This document shows positions 1-7,222 of a DNA stretch of 55,478 nucleotides, piece by piece (position 1 is the first letter of the stretch; each line of letters opens with the position of its first letter). Source of the stretch: Candidatus Aminicenantota bacterium (GTDB lineage: Bacteria > Acidobacteriota > Aminicenantia > Aminicenantales > JAFGAV01). The notes below the pieces were generated by a model that saw only the letters and a list, made by a program, of their open reading frames with translations, did no database searches and was not told the DNA's origin. The stretch is from NCBI GenBank assembly GCA_016933515.1, contig JAFGAV010000111.1, forward strand, positions 1-55,478, given 5' to 3'. The position numbers and the translations under genes are program-made.

Positions 1-140
1 CGCCCCTCATCATCTCCCGCATCAGCGGCAAGGGCGGCGGCAGCCCCTCGCTCGTCGAGATCGTCACATCCGACCCGTCCTGTCTGGAGCAGGCCTTGGA
101 CGAGGGCGTCCAGTCCCTCCTCTCGAAATTAAAGGCCTAA
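1..140 (+). CDS. 3' end of a DHHA1-domain protein (alanyl-tRNA synthetase-like), partial
   Basis: Only the last 45 codons are inside the window, read in frame from base 3 to the TAA at 138-140. The fragment holds a glycine-rich GKGGGSPSLVE stretch, then an acidic helix ending in LLSKLKA. The pattern GxGGGxP followed by a short D/E-rich helix is the end of the DHHA1 domain, found at the C-terminus of alanyl-tRNA synthetases and in DHH-family phosphoesterases. In AlaRS this domain helps bind tRNA. Calling the whole gene alaS is inference, because the catalytic and editing domains lie outside the window. It probably ends a transcription unit, as a new promoter starts about 45 bases downstream. 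Confidence 0.55.
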   Translation, partial: PLIISRISGKGGGSPSLVEIVTSDPSCLEQALDEGVQSLLSKLKA

Positions 141-182
141 GCCGGGGTCGCGTCACGCCTTTCCGCTTGCCGGGATTTTCTG

Positions 183-211
183 TTGCAGATTTGTTTGTTC
201 TGTTCTACTAT
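183..211 (+). promoter_or_regulatory. Putative sigma70 promoter of the Ser/Thr kinase gene
   Basis: TTGCAG at 183-188 and TACTAT at 206-211 are separated by 17 bases, in a locally AT-rich stretch that stands out from the GC-rich surroundings. The -10 box matches consensus at five of six positions and the -35 box at three. Transcription would begin near 218, leaving a leader of about 110 bases before the ATG at 331. Confidence 0.5.
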
Positions 212-330
212 TTTGAATAAATTGAGAAAGAAGGGGATTGTCACCGGTAAAATACGGATGTCGTGAGGTTGATGAGAATATTTGGAATGAGCATCGAATT
301 ATTCGGTCTCACAAAACAAAGAAGCGATCG

Positions 331-2691
331 ATGATCGGGCGGACCTTTTCTCATTACGAGATCCTGGAAAAGCTCGGCGAGGGCGGCATGGGGGAGGTCT
401 GGAAGGCTCGCGACCTCCGACTCGACCGCTTCGTGGCTCTCAAGGTGATCCGGCCCGGGGCTGTGGAAGACGGCGCGGCGCGCGAGAGGTTACTGCGCGA
501 AGCCCGGACGGCTTCGAAGCTCAATCACCCCCATGTGTGCACGATCTATGAAGTCGGCGAAGCCGACGGCCGGGCTTATATCGCCATGGAGCTTGTTGAG
601 GGCAAAACCCTGAGCCGACAGCTTGAAGGGCGTAAGCTCGCGGCCGGACAGGTGCTGCAGCTGGGGATCCAGCTTGCCGAAGCCCTGGACCACGCCCACA
701 AGCGTGGAGTCGTGCACCGGGATTTCAAGAGCGCCAACGTGGTTCTGACACCCGAGGATAAGGTCAAAGTCCTGGACTTCGGGCTGGCCAAGCGTTTCGG
801 CAGCATCGCCGGAGAGCAGTCCGTGACCTTGACCCAGGATTCCTTGACCGCTCCCGGCATCGTGGCCGGGACGCTGGCCTACATGGCGCCCGAGCAGCTG
901 CGCGGGGAAGCGGTCGATGCCCGAAGCGACATCTGGGCGCTCGGCGTCGTGCTCTTTGAAATGGCGTCCGGTGCAAGGCCATTCCAGGGAAAGACGAGCT
1001 TCGAGCTGACCTCCTCCATCCTTCATGAGGCGCCGCCGCCTCTTTCCGAGCGCCGGAGGGGCAAAATGCTGGCCGCCCTGCGGGCGGTCATAGAAAAGTG
1101 CCTCGAAAAGGAGCCGGCGCGGCGCTACCGGACCGCGGGCGAGGTCAAGGCCGCGCTCGAAACCGTAGAGAGGGGAGCGGTCTCGAGGGTCCTGCTCGTC
1201 GGAAAACGGGCCCTGTCGCGCCTGCGCTGGCCGGCCGTTGCGGCTGCTCTCGTTGTGATTTTGGCGCTTGTCGCCGTTTTGGACATAGGAAAGATTCGCA
1301 GCCGTCTGGTCAGCGGTTTGGCGGGTCCGAAGTACCGTTCCCTGGCGGTCCTGCCCCTGGCCAATCTTACCGGAGACCCCGAGCAGCAGTATTTCCTTGA
1401 CGGAATCACGGACACGCTCATCAACGGCGTGGCGCAGATCGGATCCTTGAGGGTGATTTCGCGGACATCCACGATACGCTACAGGGACACGGACAAATCT
1501 TTGCGCGACATCGCCGCTGAGCTCAACGTCGACGCCATCCTAGAAGGCTCCGCGCAGCGCGCCGGAGACAACCTGCGGGTGGCGCTCCAGCTCGTGGATG
1601 CCGACAAGGACCAGCCGATTTGGGCGGACAACTACGACTACAGCCTGAGCGATGTCCTGCGGGTTCAGAGCGAGGTCGTTCAGGGGATCGCCGGAAAAAT
1701 CAACATCTCGCTGACGCCCGAACAGAAAAAACAATTTTCCGCCCCGCGCAAGGTGAACCCGGCCGTCTATGAGGCCTATCTCCGCGGGATGTACTACATA
1801 ACGCTTTACACCGACGAGGACATCCGGAAGGGGCTGAAGATCCTTCACGAAGCCGTGGAGATCGATCCGGCGGAGCCTCTGGCCTACGCCGGGCTGGCCG
1901 AGGGCTATGTCACCATCGGCCACAGCCCGTCGCCATCGCCGGAGACCTTTCCCCGGGCCAAAGCGGCCGCCGACCGGGCGCTCGCCCTTGATCCCAACAT
2001 GGTCGAAGCCGTCGGCGCCCTGGCGGACATCGCCCTCTATCACGATTGGGACTGGGCCAAGGCGGAGGAATATTTTCAACAGGCGCTCAAGCTCAATCCC
2101 AACTCGGCCATGACTTATTATCACCACGCCTGGATGCTCGCATTGTTCAACCGTCTCGACGAGGCCGTCGCCGAGCATATCCGAGCGCGCGAACTCGATC
2201 CCCTCCGGCCCGTCCATACCGCCTGGCTGGGCGGTCTCTACAACCTTGCGGGTCGATACGACGAGGCCATCGTCGAGGCGAAGAAAGCCCTGGAGCTCAG
2301 GCTCTTATACGGTCCGAGCTACTACGTTATGGTCTGGGCTTACTCTCATAAGGGGATGCATGAGGAAGCGATCGCCGCCGCCAGGGAAGGCGTCCAATCC
2401 ACTTCGAAATACGCGGGGCCCGTCCTGCTCGGCATCGCCTACGCGCTCGCCGGAAAAAGACAGGAAGCCATCGAAATTGCGGAGAGCACGGATGTCTCGA
2501 AGGCCTGGTTTACGGCCCAGCTCTACGCCGCGCTCGGAGAAAAAGACAAGGCGCTTGATCTTCTTGAAGTTTGCTACCGGGACCGCACCTCCGTGCTTCC
2601 CTGGATCCGCGTCCACGGCGGGGAGTATGAACCCTTGTTCAAGGAACCTCGCTTCCAGGCGCTGGTAAAAAAGATGAACCTGCCGCTCTGA
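331..2691 (+). CDS. Ser/Thr protein kinase with TM helix, TolB-like domain and TPR repeats
   Basis: This is a eukaryotic-type (Hanks) kinase of about 786 residues. The N-terminal catalytic domain has a glycine loop LGEGGMGEVW near residue 14, the VALKVI lysine near 36, the HRDFKSAN catalytic loop near 130, DFG near 150 and a MAPEQ segment near 187, so it should be active. One transmembrane helix at about 301-320 puts the kinase in the cytoplasm and the rest outside the membrane. Residues about 337-460 (SLAVLPLANLTGDPEQQYF onward) resemble the TolB N-terminal/FlgO-like domain often fused to kinases in Acidobacteria-like genomes. The remainder is TPR repeats. The frame is open back to a TTG at 238, but the extra 31 residues look non-kinase; ATG 331 directly precedes the usual MIGRTFSHYEI-type start. 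The substrate is unknown. Confidence 0.88.
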   Translation: MIGRTFSHYEILEKLGEGGMGEVWKARDLRLDRFVALKVIRPGAVEDGAARERLLREARTASKLNHPHVCTIYEVGEADGRAYIAMELVEGKTLSRQLEGRKLAAGQVLQLGIQLAEALDHAHKRGVVHRDFKSANVVLTPEDKVKVLDFGLAKRFGSIAGEQSVTLTQDSLTAPGIVAGTLAYMAPEQLRGEAVDARSDIWALGVVLFEMASGARPFQGKTSFELTSSILHEAPPPLSERRRGKMLAALRAVIEKCLEKEPARRYRTAGEVKAALETVERGAVSRVLLVGKRALSRLRWPAVAAALVVILALVAVLDIGKIRSRLVSGLAGPKYRSLAVLPLANLTGDPEQQYFLDGITDTLINGVAQIGSLRVISRTSTIRYRDTDKSLRDIAAELNVDAILEGSAQRAGDNLRVALQLVDADKDQPIWADNYDYSLSDVLRVQSEVVQGIAGKINISLTPEQKKQFSAPRKVNPAVYEAYLRGMYYITLYTDEDIRKGLKILHEAVEIDPAEPLAYAGLAEGYVTIGHSPSPSPETFPRAKAAADRALALDPNMVEAVGALADIALYHDWDWAKAEEYFQQALKLNPNSAMTYYHHAWMLALFNRLDEAVAEHIRARELDPLRPVHTAWLGGLYNLAGRYDEAIVEAKKALELRLLYGPSYYVMVWAYSHKGMHEEAIAAAREGVQSTSKYAGPVLLGIAYALAGKRQEAIEIAESTDVSKAWFTAQLYAALGEKDKALDLLEVCYRDRTSVLPWIRVHGGEYEPLFKEPRFQALVKKMNLPL

Positions 2692-2846
2692 TGCCGGGCT
2701 CATTGACTCCAATCCGCTTGGAATTCAAATAAGCGCGTTATAGAAAGAACGGGTTGCGCCGATTTGCCGGCTCGGCCATCCCGTCCGGAAATAGGCCTGC
2801 TCAAAGAAGTGGAAAGTGGAGACACGGCCCCGTCTTCATCCCGTCT

Positions 2847-4100
2847 TTATTCGTAGCGGAGCGAGACGATGGGGTCGACGCGGGCGGCCTTGCGGGCGGG
2901 GAAGATGCCGAAGAACAGCCCGACGGCGATCGAGACGAACAGGCCCAGTCCCACCGACCAGCCGGTGACCGCAGCGGGCAGGGGAGTGGCCGCTCTCACG
3001 AGAAACGCCACGCCGAAACCGAAAAGGATGCCCAGCAGCCCGCCGGCGAAGGTCAGGAACACGGCCTCGATGAGAAACTGCCTTTCGATGTCCTTGGACC
3101 GCGCGCCGAGCGCCTTGCGGATGCCGATCTCCCGCGTCCGCTCCTTGGCCGAGACAAGCATGATGTTCATGACCCCGATGCCGCCGACGAGCAGGCCGAT
3201 CGAGGAGATGATGATCATGACGAGGTAGGCCGCCCCGGTGATCTGATTGTAGAGGTCAAGGATCGTGTCTTGGGTGAAAACGGCGAAATCGTTCGGCTTC
3301 CCGAAGCCGACCTTCCGTCTTTGCCGAAGGACGTTGATGATCTGCTCGATGGCCTCGAAGATCACCCCGGCTTCGGTCGGGACGGCGGTGATCTCCAGAT
3401 TGCCGAGATCGTAGCGGAAATGCTTCATCAGGGTCGTGATCGGGATGCCGACGAAGTTGTCCTGGCTCTGACCGAAAAGGCTTCCCCGTTTTTCGAGGAC
3501 GCCGACGACGGTGTACTCCTCGGCGCCGATGCGGATCCTCTTTTCCAGGGGATTCGTGTGGGGGAAAAGCGTCTCGGCCACCTCGCTTCCCAGGACGCAG
3601 ACGCGGGTGCTGTGCTCGATGTCCGAGGCGCCGAGGAAGCGGCCCTTCTCGGGGAGATAGACCGACAGCACGTGGGGGAACCTGTCGTTCATGCCCAGAA
3701 CGATGGCGTCCTGGACCTTGATGTTCCGGTATCGGATGGCGATCCCTTCGAAAAAGCTGGCCGGGAGGTCCACGGCCACGGCCCGCACGAGGGAGCATTC
3801 GCGCTCCAGGGCCAGGGCGTCCTCGAAGGTCAGGTCTTTCCTCTGGCGCTCCTCCTCGCTGAGGCGGCCCACCCGGACGCCGGGCTCGAATTTTGTGACG
3901 GCGATGATGTTCGAGCCGGCCGATTCGAGCTCGGCCAAGAAGGTGCGGTTCAGCCCCTGGATGATCGACACCATGCCGATCACGGTTGCGACGCCGATCA
4001 TGATGCCCAGCAGGGTCAGGAAGGAACGGAGCTTATGGGCCTTCAGGGACTCCACGGCCATGCGCACGACCTCGCTCAGGATGCCGGCGCGGATTTTCAT
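2847..4100 (-). CDS. MacB/FtsX-type ABC transporter permease (second of pair)
   Basis: The 417-residue protein has the MacB architecture: an N-terminal membrane helix (LRSFLTLLGIMIGVATVIGMV), a large periplasmic MacB_PCD-like domain at about 50-280, then three membrane helices forming the FtsX domain, ending with FPARKAARVDPIVSLRYE. Such permeases do not move substrate through the membrane. They couple cytoplasmic ATP hydrolysis to conformational work on periplasmic or outer-membrane partners (macrolide or peptide efflux, lipoprotein handling). It lies 13 bases downstream of a homologous permease, so the two are probably a heterodimer. No MacB-type ATPase or MacA adaptor is adjacent; they must come from elsewhere. 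The substrate cannot be inferred. Confidence 0.85.
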   Translation of the reverse strand: MKIRAGILSEVVRMAVESLKAHKLRSFLTLLGIMIGVATVIGMVSIIQGLNRTFLAELESAGSNIIAVTKFEPGVRVGRLSEEERQRKDLTFEDALALERECSLVRAVAVDLPASFFEGIAIRYRNIKVQDAIVLGMNDRFPHVLSVYLPEKGRFLGASDIEHSTRVCVLGSEVAETLFPHTNPLEKRIRIGAEEYTVVGVLEKRGSLFGQSQDNFVGIPITTLMKHFRYDLGNLEITAVPTEAGVIFEAIEQIINVLRQRRKVGFGKPNDFAVFTQDTILDLYNQITGAAYLVMIIISSIGLLVGGIGVMNIMLVSAKERTREIGIRKALGARSKDIERQFLIEAVFLTFAGGLLGILFGFGVAFLVRAATPLPAAVTGWSVGLGLFVSIAVGLFFGIFPARKAARVDPIVSLRYE

Positions 4101-4113
4101 CGCCTCGCCCTCC

Positions 4114-5349
4114 TCATTGCTCCGAGCGCAACGCGTCGATGGGATCGAGCTTGGCCGCCTTGTTGGCGGGATAGATGCCGAAGAACAGTCCCAACCCGGC
4201 GGACAGGACGACGGCCAGAACGATCGACACAGGATCCAGGCGGGCGGGGAGGGCGGTCGCGGCCGAAACGCCCTCGGCCAGGAGGAGGCCGAGCAGGATG
4301 CCCAACACGCCGCCGGCGGCCGAAAGCACCGAGGACTCGATCAGAAACTGAAAGAGAATGTCCCGCCGCCGCGCGCCGACGGCCATGCGCAGGCCGATCT
4401 CCTTCGTCCGCTCCGTGACCGAGACGAGCATGATGTTCATGACCACGATGCCGCCCACGAGCAGGGCGATCGAGGCGATGGCGATCATGGCGAAGTAGAT
4501 GCCGGCCGTGGCCGAGCGGTAGATCTGGATGAAACTTTCCGACGTCTGGAAAGAGAAGTCGTCCTCGTCACGGAACGACAGGTGGCGGCGGGAGCGGAGC
4601 AGCGTCCGGACCTCTTCCTGGGCTTGGGCCATCTCTTCCTGATCCGCGGCGTGGACATTGATCGACACGCTGCGCCGCGAGCCGTAGTGCTTCATGAACG
4701 CGCTGATGGGGATGCGGACGAAAGCGTCCTGACTCATGCCCAGGAGTTTTCCCTTGCGGACGCCCACGCCGATCACCTGGAAGTTGTCGGGCCCGATCTT
4801 GAACCGGCGGCCGAGAGGGTCGACGGTGGGGAAGAGTTCGTCCACAAGATCCTGCCCGATGACGGCCACCGGGCGCGCGTGGTCCTCGTCATCCTTTTGG
4901 ATCTGCCGGCCGCTCTCAAGCTCGAGCACCGAGCCGATGAAATGATCGACGGATGTGACGCCCCGGATGTCGACATCCCTCAGGCTGCGGTCGCGGTGGC
5001 GGACGGTCCGGCTCGTTGAAACCGAGGCGCCCACGAGCGCGCACGAGGCGCACTTCGCCTTTACGAGCTCCATGTCGGCCAGCGTCAGGTCCTTGCGCTT
5101 GAGCTGCTCCAAGAGCTCCCGGAACGAGCGCGCGCCGAAGCCGAACTTGACCACGCTGAAATCGTTGGCCCCGTAGAAAGACATCTTGGTGTAAACGTAA
5201 TTGTCCAGGCCCTGGATGACGGACACCACGGCGATGATCGTCAGGACGCCGATGATGATTCCCAGCAAGGTCAGGAACGTGCGCAGGCGGTTGGCCCACA
5301 GGGAGGAGAGGGCCATGCGCAAGGAATCTGTCACGGGGAGGCGGGCCAT
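4114..5349 (-). CDS. MacB/FtsX-type ABC transporter permease (first of pair)
   Basis: The 411-residue protein is a paralogue of its downstream neighbour. It has a first helix with LRTFLTLLGIIIGVLTIIAVV, a periplasmic domain, and three C-terminal helices with NIMLVSVTERTKEIGLRMAVGARRRDI, the conserved cytoplasmic loop of FtsX domains. It ends FGIYPANKAAKLDPIDALRSEQ, the usual C-terminal signature. It is the first gene of a two-gene minus-strand unit with a recognisable promoter immediately upstream (5359-5388). The periplasmic domain carries a CASC cysteine pair near residue 100 that the second permease lacks, which could form a disulphide. The start ATG at 5349 has only a weak ribosome binding site. 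The family is clear; the transported or handled substrate is unknown. Confidence 0.85.
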   Translation of the reverse strand: MARLPVTDSLRMALSSLWANRLRTFLTLLGIIIGVLTIIAVVSVIQGLDNYVYTKMSFYGANDFSVVKFGFGARSFRELLEQLKRKDLTLADMELVKAKCASCALVGASVSTSRTVRHRDRSLRDVDIRGVTSVDHFIGSVLELESGRQIQKDDEDHARPVAVIGQDLVDELFPTVDPLGRRFKIGPDNFQVIGVGVRKGKLLGMSQDAFVRIPISAFMKHYGSRRSVSINVHAADQEEMAQAQEEVRTLLRSRRHLSFRDEDDFSFQTSESFIQIYRSATAGIYFAMIAIASIALLVGGIVVMNIMLVSVTERTKEIGLRMAVGARRRDILFQFLIESSVLSAAGGVLGILLGLLLAEGVSAATALPARLDPVSIVLAVVLSAGLGLFFGIYPANKAAKLDPIDALRSEQ

Positions 5350-5358
5350 GAGACTTTC

Positions 5359-5388
5359 ATTCTACATACACTTTATACGACGAATCAA
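5359..5388 (-). promoter_or_regulatory. Putative sigma70 promoter of the MacB-type permease pair
   Basis: On the minus strand TTGATT (5388-5383) and TAGAAT (5364-5359) are 18 bases apart, in an AT-rich patch ending only ten bases before the permease start codon. The implied leader is very short, consistent with the weak ribosome binding site. Confidence 0.55.
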
Positions 5389-5550
5389 ACGGGGAGTTGT
5401 GTCAGACCGGCTGCCGACCATCAGCGTCAGGAGGAGGGCCCCGCCGCTCGGCGCGTTTCAAATCGCTGCGGAAGCTCAGGGTTGTTTCGTCGGCCTCGCG
5501 ATTGGCCTTTTTGCTGTTTCCCCAAGAGATATCCCTTTGATGAGGCGCGC

Positions 5551-5610
5551 TTTGGAGTGCGGCGTCAAGCCGCCGCTTTCCAAAGCGGCCTTATAAGGCC
5601 GCACTCCAAA
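5551..5610. repeat. Nested palindromic element (60 bp)
   Basis: A perfect 13-base inverted repeat (5551-5563 TTTGGAGTGCGGC with 5598-5610) encloses a perfect 8-base hairpin (GCCGCTTT 5572-5579, AAAGCGGC 5582-5589), a 14-base palindrome GGCCTTATAAGGCC at 5587-5600, and a small stem GCGGC 5559-5563 / GCCGC 5569-5573. Alternative foldings compete, so the folded form could be a cruciform or a multi-stem RNA. It looks like a REP-type intergenic element. Only one copy is in this window, so calling it a genome repeat is inference. Confidence 0.6.
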
Positions 5611-5780
5611 AAACCGGCCGTCCTCGATTTCATGGGATTGTTCGGTCCGAGGGCAGCAAAGGACGGTCAACTCGATTCAGGCGAGCCTCAGGCCGCCCTT
5701 CCTTTGATTTTTCTTTCCCGATATCAATGGGTAGGGAGCTTGTCTATCATTAGTCTGGAGCCTCCCCTTCAAGGCTCCTA

Positions 5781-5862
5781 GGCTCTATGACCAATTGTGT
5801 GGTGAATTCCAGTCTGAGGGCCGATGCTCACGCTCAAGGACCGCGCAAAACGTCATGGAGCC
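5781..5862 (+). repeat. Palindromic dispersed repeat, copy 1 (full length)
   Basis: The left arm GGCTCTATGACCAATTGTGT (5781-5800) is an imperfect inverted copy of the right arm, which ends CAAAACGTCATGGAGCC at 5862. The centre GAATTCCAGTCTGAGGGCC...ATGCTCACGCTCAAGGACC also matches copy 3 (49808-49896) nearly base for base. Copy 2 (30136-30181) retains only the right half. The whole element can fold into one long imperfect hairpin. Its right edge is followed by a 6-base stem (GGAGCC/GGCTCC with loop GCC) and then, 11 bases after the edge, by TTGACA of a promoter. Confidence 0.8.
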
Positions 5863-5873
5863 GCCGGCTCCTA

Positions 5874-5902
5874 TTGACAACCGCTTATTGCCTGAACACA
5901 AT
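5874..5902 (+). promoter_or_regulatory. Putative sigma70 promoter next to repeat copy 1
   Basis: A consensus -35 box TTGACA (5874-5879) and CACAAT (5897-5902) are 17 bases apart. The -35 box sits directly behind the palindromic repeat, as at the other two copies. It would drive the pyruvate-kinase-domain gene, with a start near 5909 and a leader of about 25 bases. Confidence 0.6.
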
Positions 5903-5934
5903 GGGAAGGAATCAGGCGGACGGAGGAGGGAGCG

Positions 5935-6552
5935 CTGACTGAAAAGAATCGTGGGAAGAGTAGGAAGAGCGGGAAGCGCATCTTTATTGAAGCGCCCTGC
6001 TTTTATGTCCGCGCCGGCGATCCCGAAGCCACGAGCCTGACGCTCGAGCGCGCCGCCCGCCGGGCGGGGGAGCTCGATATCCGCAACGTGGTCGTGGCCT
6101 CGTCCACGGGCCGAACCGGTCTCCTGGCTGTCCCGTTTTTCAAGGGCCGAAACCTTGTGGTGGTCTCGCATTCGACGGGTTTTTCCAAGCCCGGCGTCCA
6201 GGAGCTCCGGCCCGGTGTCCGCCGGCGGCTCGAGGCGGAGGGCGCCCGCGTCCTGACCTGCCAGCACGCCTTCGGCGGCGTAGGCCGGGCCGTGCGCAAG
6301 AAGTGGGGGACCTACGAGCTTGAGGAAATCCTGGCTATGACGCTCCGCGTCTTCGGCCAGGGCGTCAAGGTCGCCGTCGAGATCGCCCTCATGGCCGCCG
6401 ACGCGGGACTGATCTCCACCCGCGAGCCGTGTCTCTGCCTGGGCGGGACAAGCGGGGGTGCGGATACGGCCCTGCTCCTTCGGCCGGCCAACGCCCAGAC
6501 GTTTTTTGATCTTCGGGTCATGGAAATCCTGGTCAAGCCCCGACTGGATTGA
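5935..6552 (+). CDS. Stand-alone pyruvate kinase alpha/beta (C-terminal) domain protein
   Basis: The frame runs past the first ATG (6088): residues encoded from about 5980 (KRIFIEAPCFYVRAGDPEAT, then LELDIRNVVVAS-type strand) belong to the same family, so an ATG start would cut the domain in half. No ATG, GTG or TTG lies in frame upstream. The best choice is CTG at 5935, preceded by a strong GGAGGAGGG, giving about 205 residues. The protein resembles the C-terminal allosteric domain of pyruvate kinase found alone in many bacteria and archaea (VVASSTGRTG motif, LGGTSGGADTALLLRPAN near the end). There is no catalytic barrel, so it cannot be a pyruvate kinase. The function of the stand-alone family is not established. 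The exact start is uncertain. Confidence 0.7.
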   Translation: MTEKNRGKSRKSGKRIFIEAPCFYVRAGDPEATSLTLERAARRAGELDIRNVVVASSTGRTGLLAVPFFKGRNLVVVSHSTGFSKPGVQELRPGVRRRLEAEGARVLTCQHAFGGVGRAVRKKWGTYELEEILAMTLRVFGQGVKVAVEIALMAADAGLISTREPCLCLGGTSGGADTALLLRPANAQTFFDLRVMEILVKPRLD

Positions 6553-6589
6553 AACGCGGCGCGGAACGCCCCGAAGGAAGGAGACGACG

Positions 6590-7159
6590 ATGGGAAAAAA
6601 GCTGTTCATTCCGGCCGTCCTGCTGGTCTTCATGTTTTCCGTCCCCCAGGCCTTCGGCCAGCTCGGAATTTACGGCGGGCCGTTCGGCGGGTTTTCGTTT
6701 CAACACCCCCAATTGCCCGATGTGGACTTCGAGGCCGACGGCGCGTTCGTTTACGGCGCCAAGCTCGGTCTGAGGATTCTCATGTTCGGAATCGAGGGAC
6801 AGTACTTCCGTGCCGTTCATGACATCAGCCTCAAAGAGCTGGCCCTTCTCGACTGGGACGGCCAGACCGTCGACTACAGCTATTACGGGCTCAACCTGAA
6901 AATTTACTTTCCCCTGCTGATCCTCCATCCCTACGTCACCGCCGGATTCGGATATTACACGGCCGATATCAGCGAAATCGGCGACGACGGAAAGGCCGGC
7001 TACAATTTCGGCGGAGGCGTGGAGCTCAAACTGGGCAAGAAAATGTCCCTGGGCGCCGAGGGCAAGTGGCATCAGGTGACGCTCGACGTCGACATTTTTC
7101 ATCCCAACCTGTCGGTGGGCGATTTCACCTTGACGGCGGGATTGAACGTCCATTTCTGA
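6590..7159 (+). CDS. Small outer-membrane beta-barrel protein
   Basis: The 189-residue protein has a signal peptide (MGKKLFIPAVLLVFMFSVPQ, cleavage after AFG) followed by alternating hydrophobic/polar strands typical of an eight-stranded OmpA/OmpW-like barrel. It ends LTAGLNVHF, with the terminal aromatic residue recognised by BamA. The ATG at 6590 has a good ribosome binding site (GGAAGGAG). It lies 37 bases after the pyruvate-kinase-domain gene and is probably co-transcribed. There is no periplasmic OmpA domain. A structural or porin role is the safest reading; no specific substrate is suggested by the sequence. Confidence 0.75.
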   Translation: MGKKLFIPAVLLVFMFSVPQAFGQLGIYGGPFGGFSFQHPQLPDVDFEADGAFVYGAKLGLRILMFGIEGQYFRAVHDISLKELALLDWDGQTVDYSYYGLNLKIYFPLLILHPYVTAGFGYYTADISEIGDDGKAGYNFGGGVELKLGKKMSLGAEGKWHQVTLDVDIFHPNLSVGDFTLTAGLNVHF

Positions 7160-7222
7160 AACGGCTCGGCCCGTCCGGGAGGAGGAGCGCCGCAGCCGCG
7201 CGGAGGACAAGGAGAAGCGCTC

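Larger units (their letters stand above)
5350..5934. other. 585-base non-coding region between divergent units
   Basis: This is the longest gene-free stretch in the window. From left to right it holds the permease promoter, a featureless part (about 5390-5550), the nested palindrome 5551-5610, another featureless part to about 5750, a hairpin with arms GGAGCC (5757-5762) and GGCTCC (5773-5778), one full copy of the palindromic repeat (5781-5862), and a plus-strand promoter (5874-5902). Short reading frames here have no ribosome binding sites and no recognisable protein features. Confidence 0.75.

Noticed and set aside
238-330. N-terminal extension of the Ser/Thr kinase from TTG 238
   Set aside because: The extra 31 residues do not resemble kinase sequence, and the Shine-Dalgarno spacing at 238 is poor; ATG 331 starts the conserved domain.
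2754-5019. Long plus-strand open frames (554 and 442 codons) opposite the permease genes
   Set aside because: They are antisense shadows of GC-rich permease genes, with low-complexity Asp/Gly/Arg-rich translations and no domains.
5901-5942. Short leader peptide (14 codons) before the pyruvate-kinase-domain gene
   Set aside because: Its ATG falls inside the predicted -10 box and has no ribosome binding site, so it is probably not transcribed.
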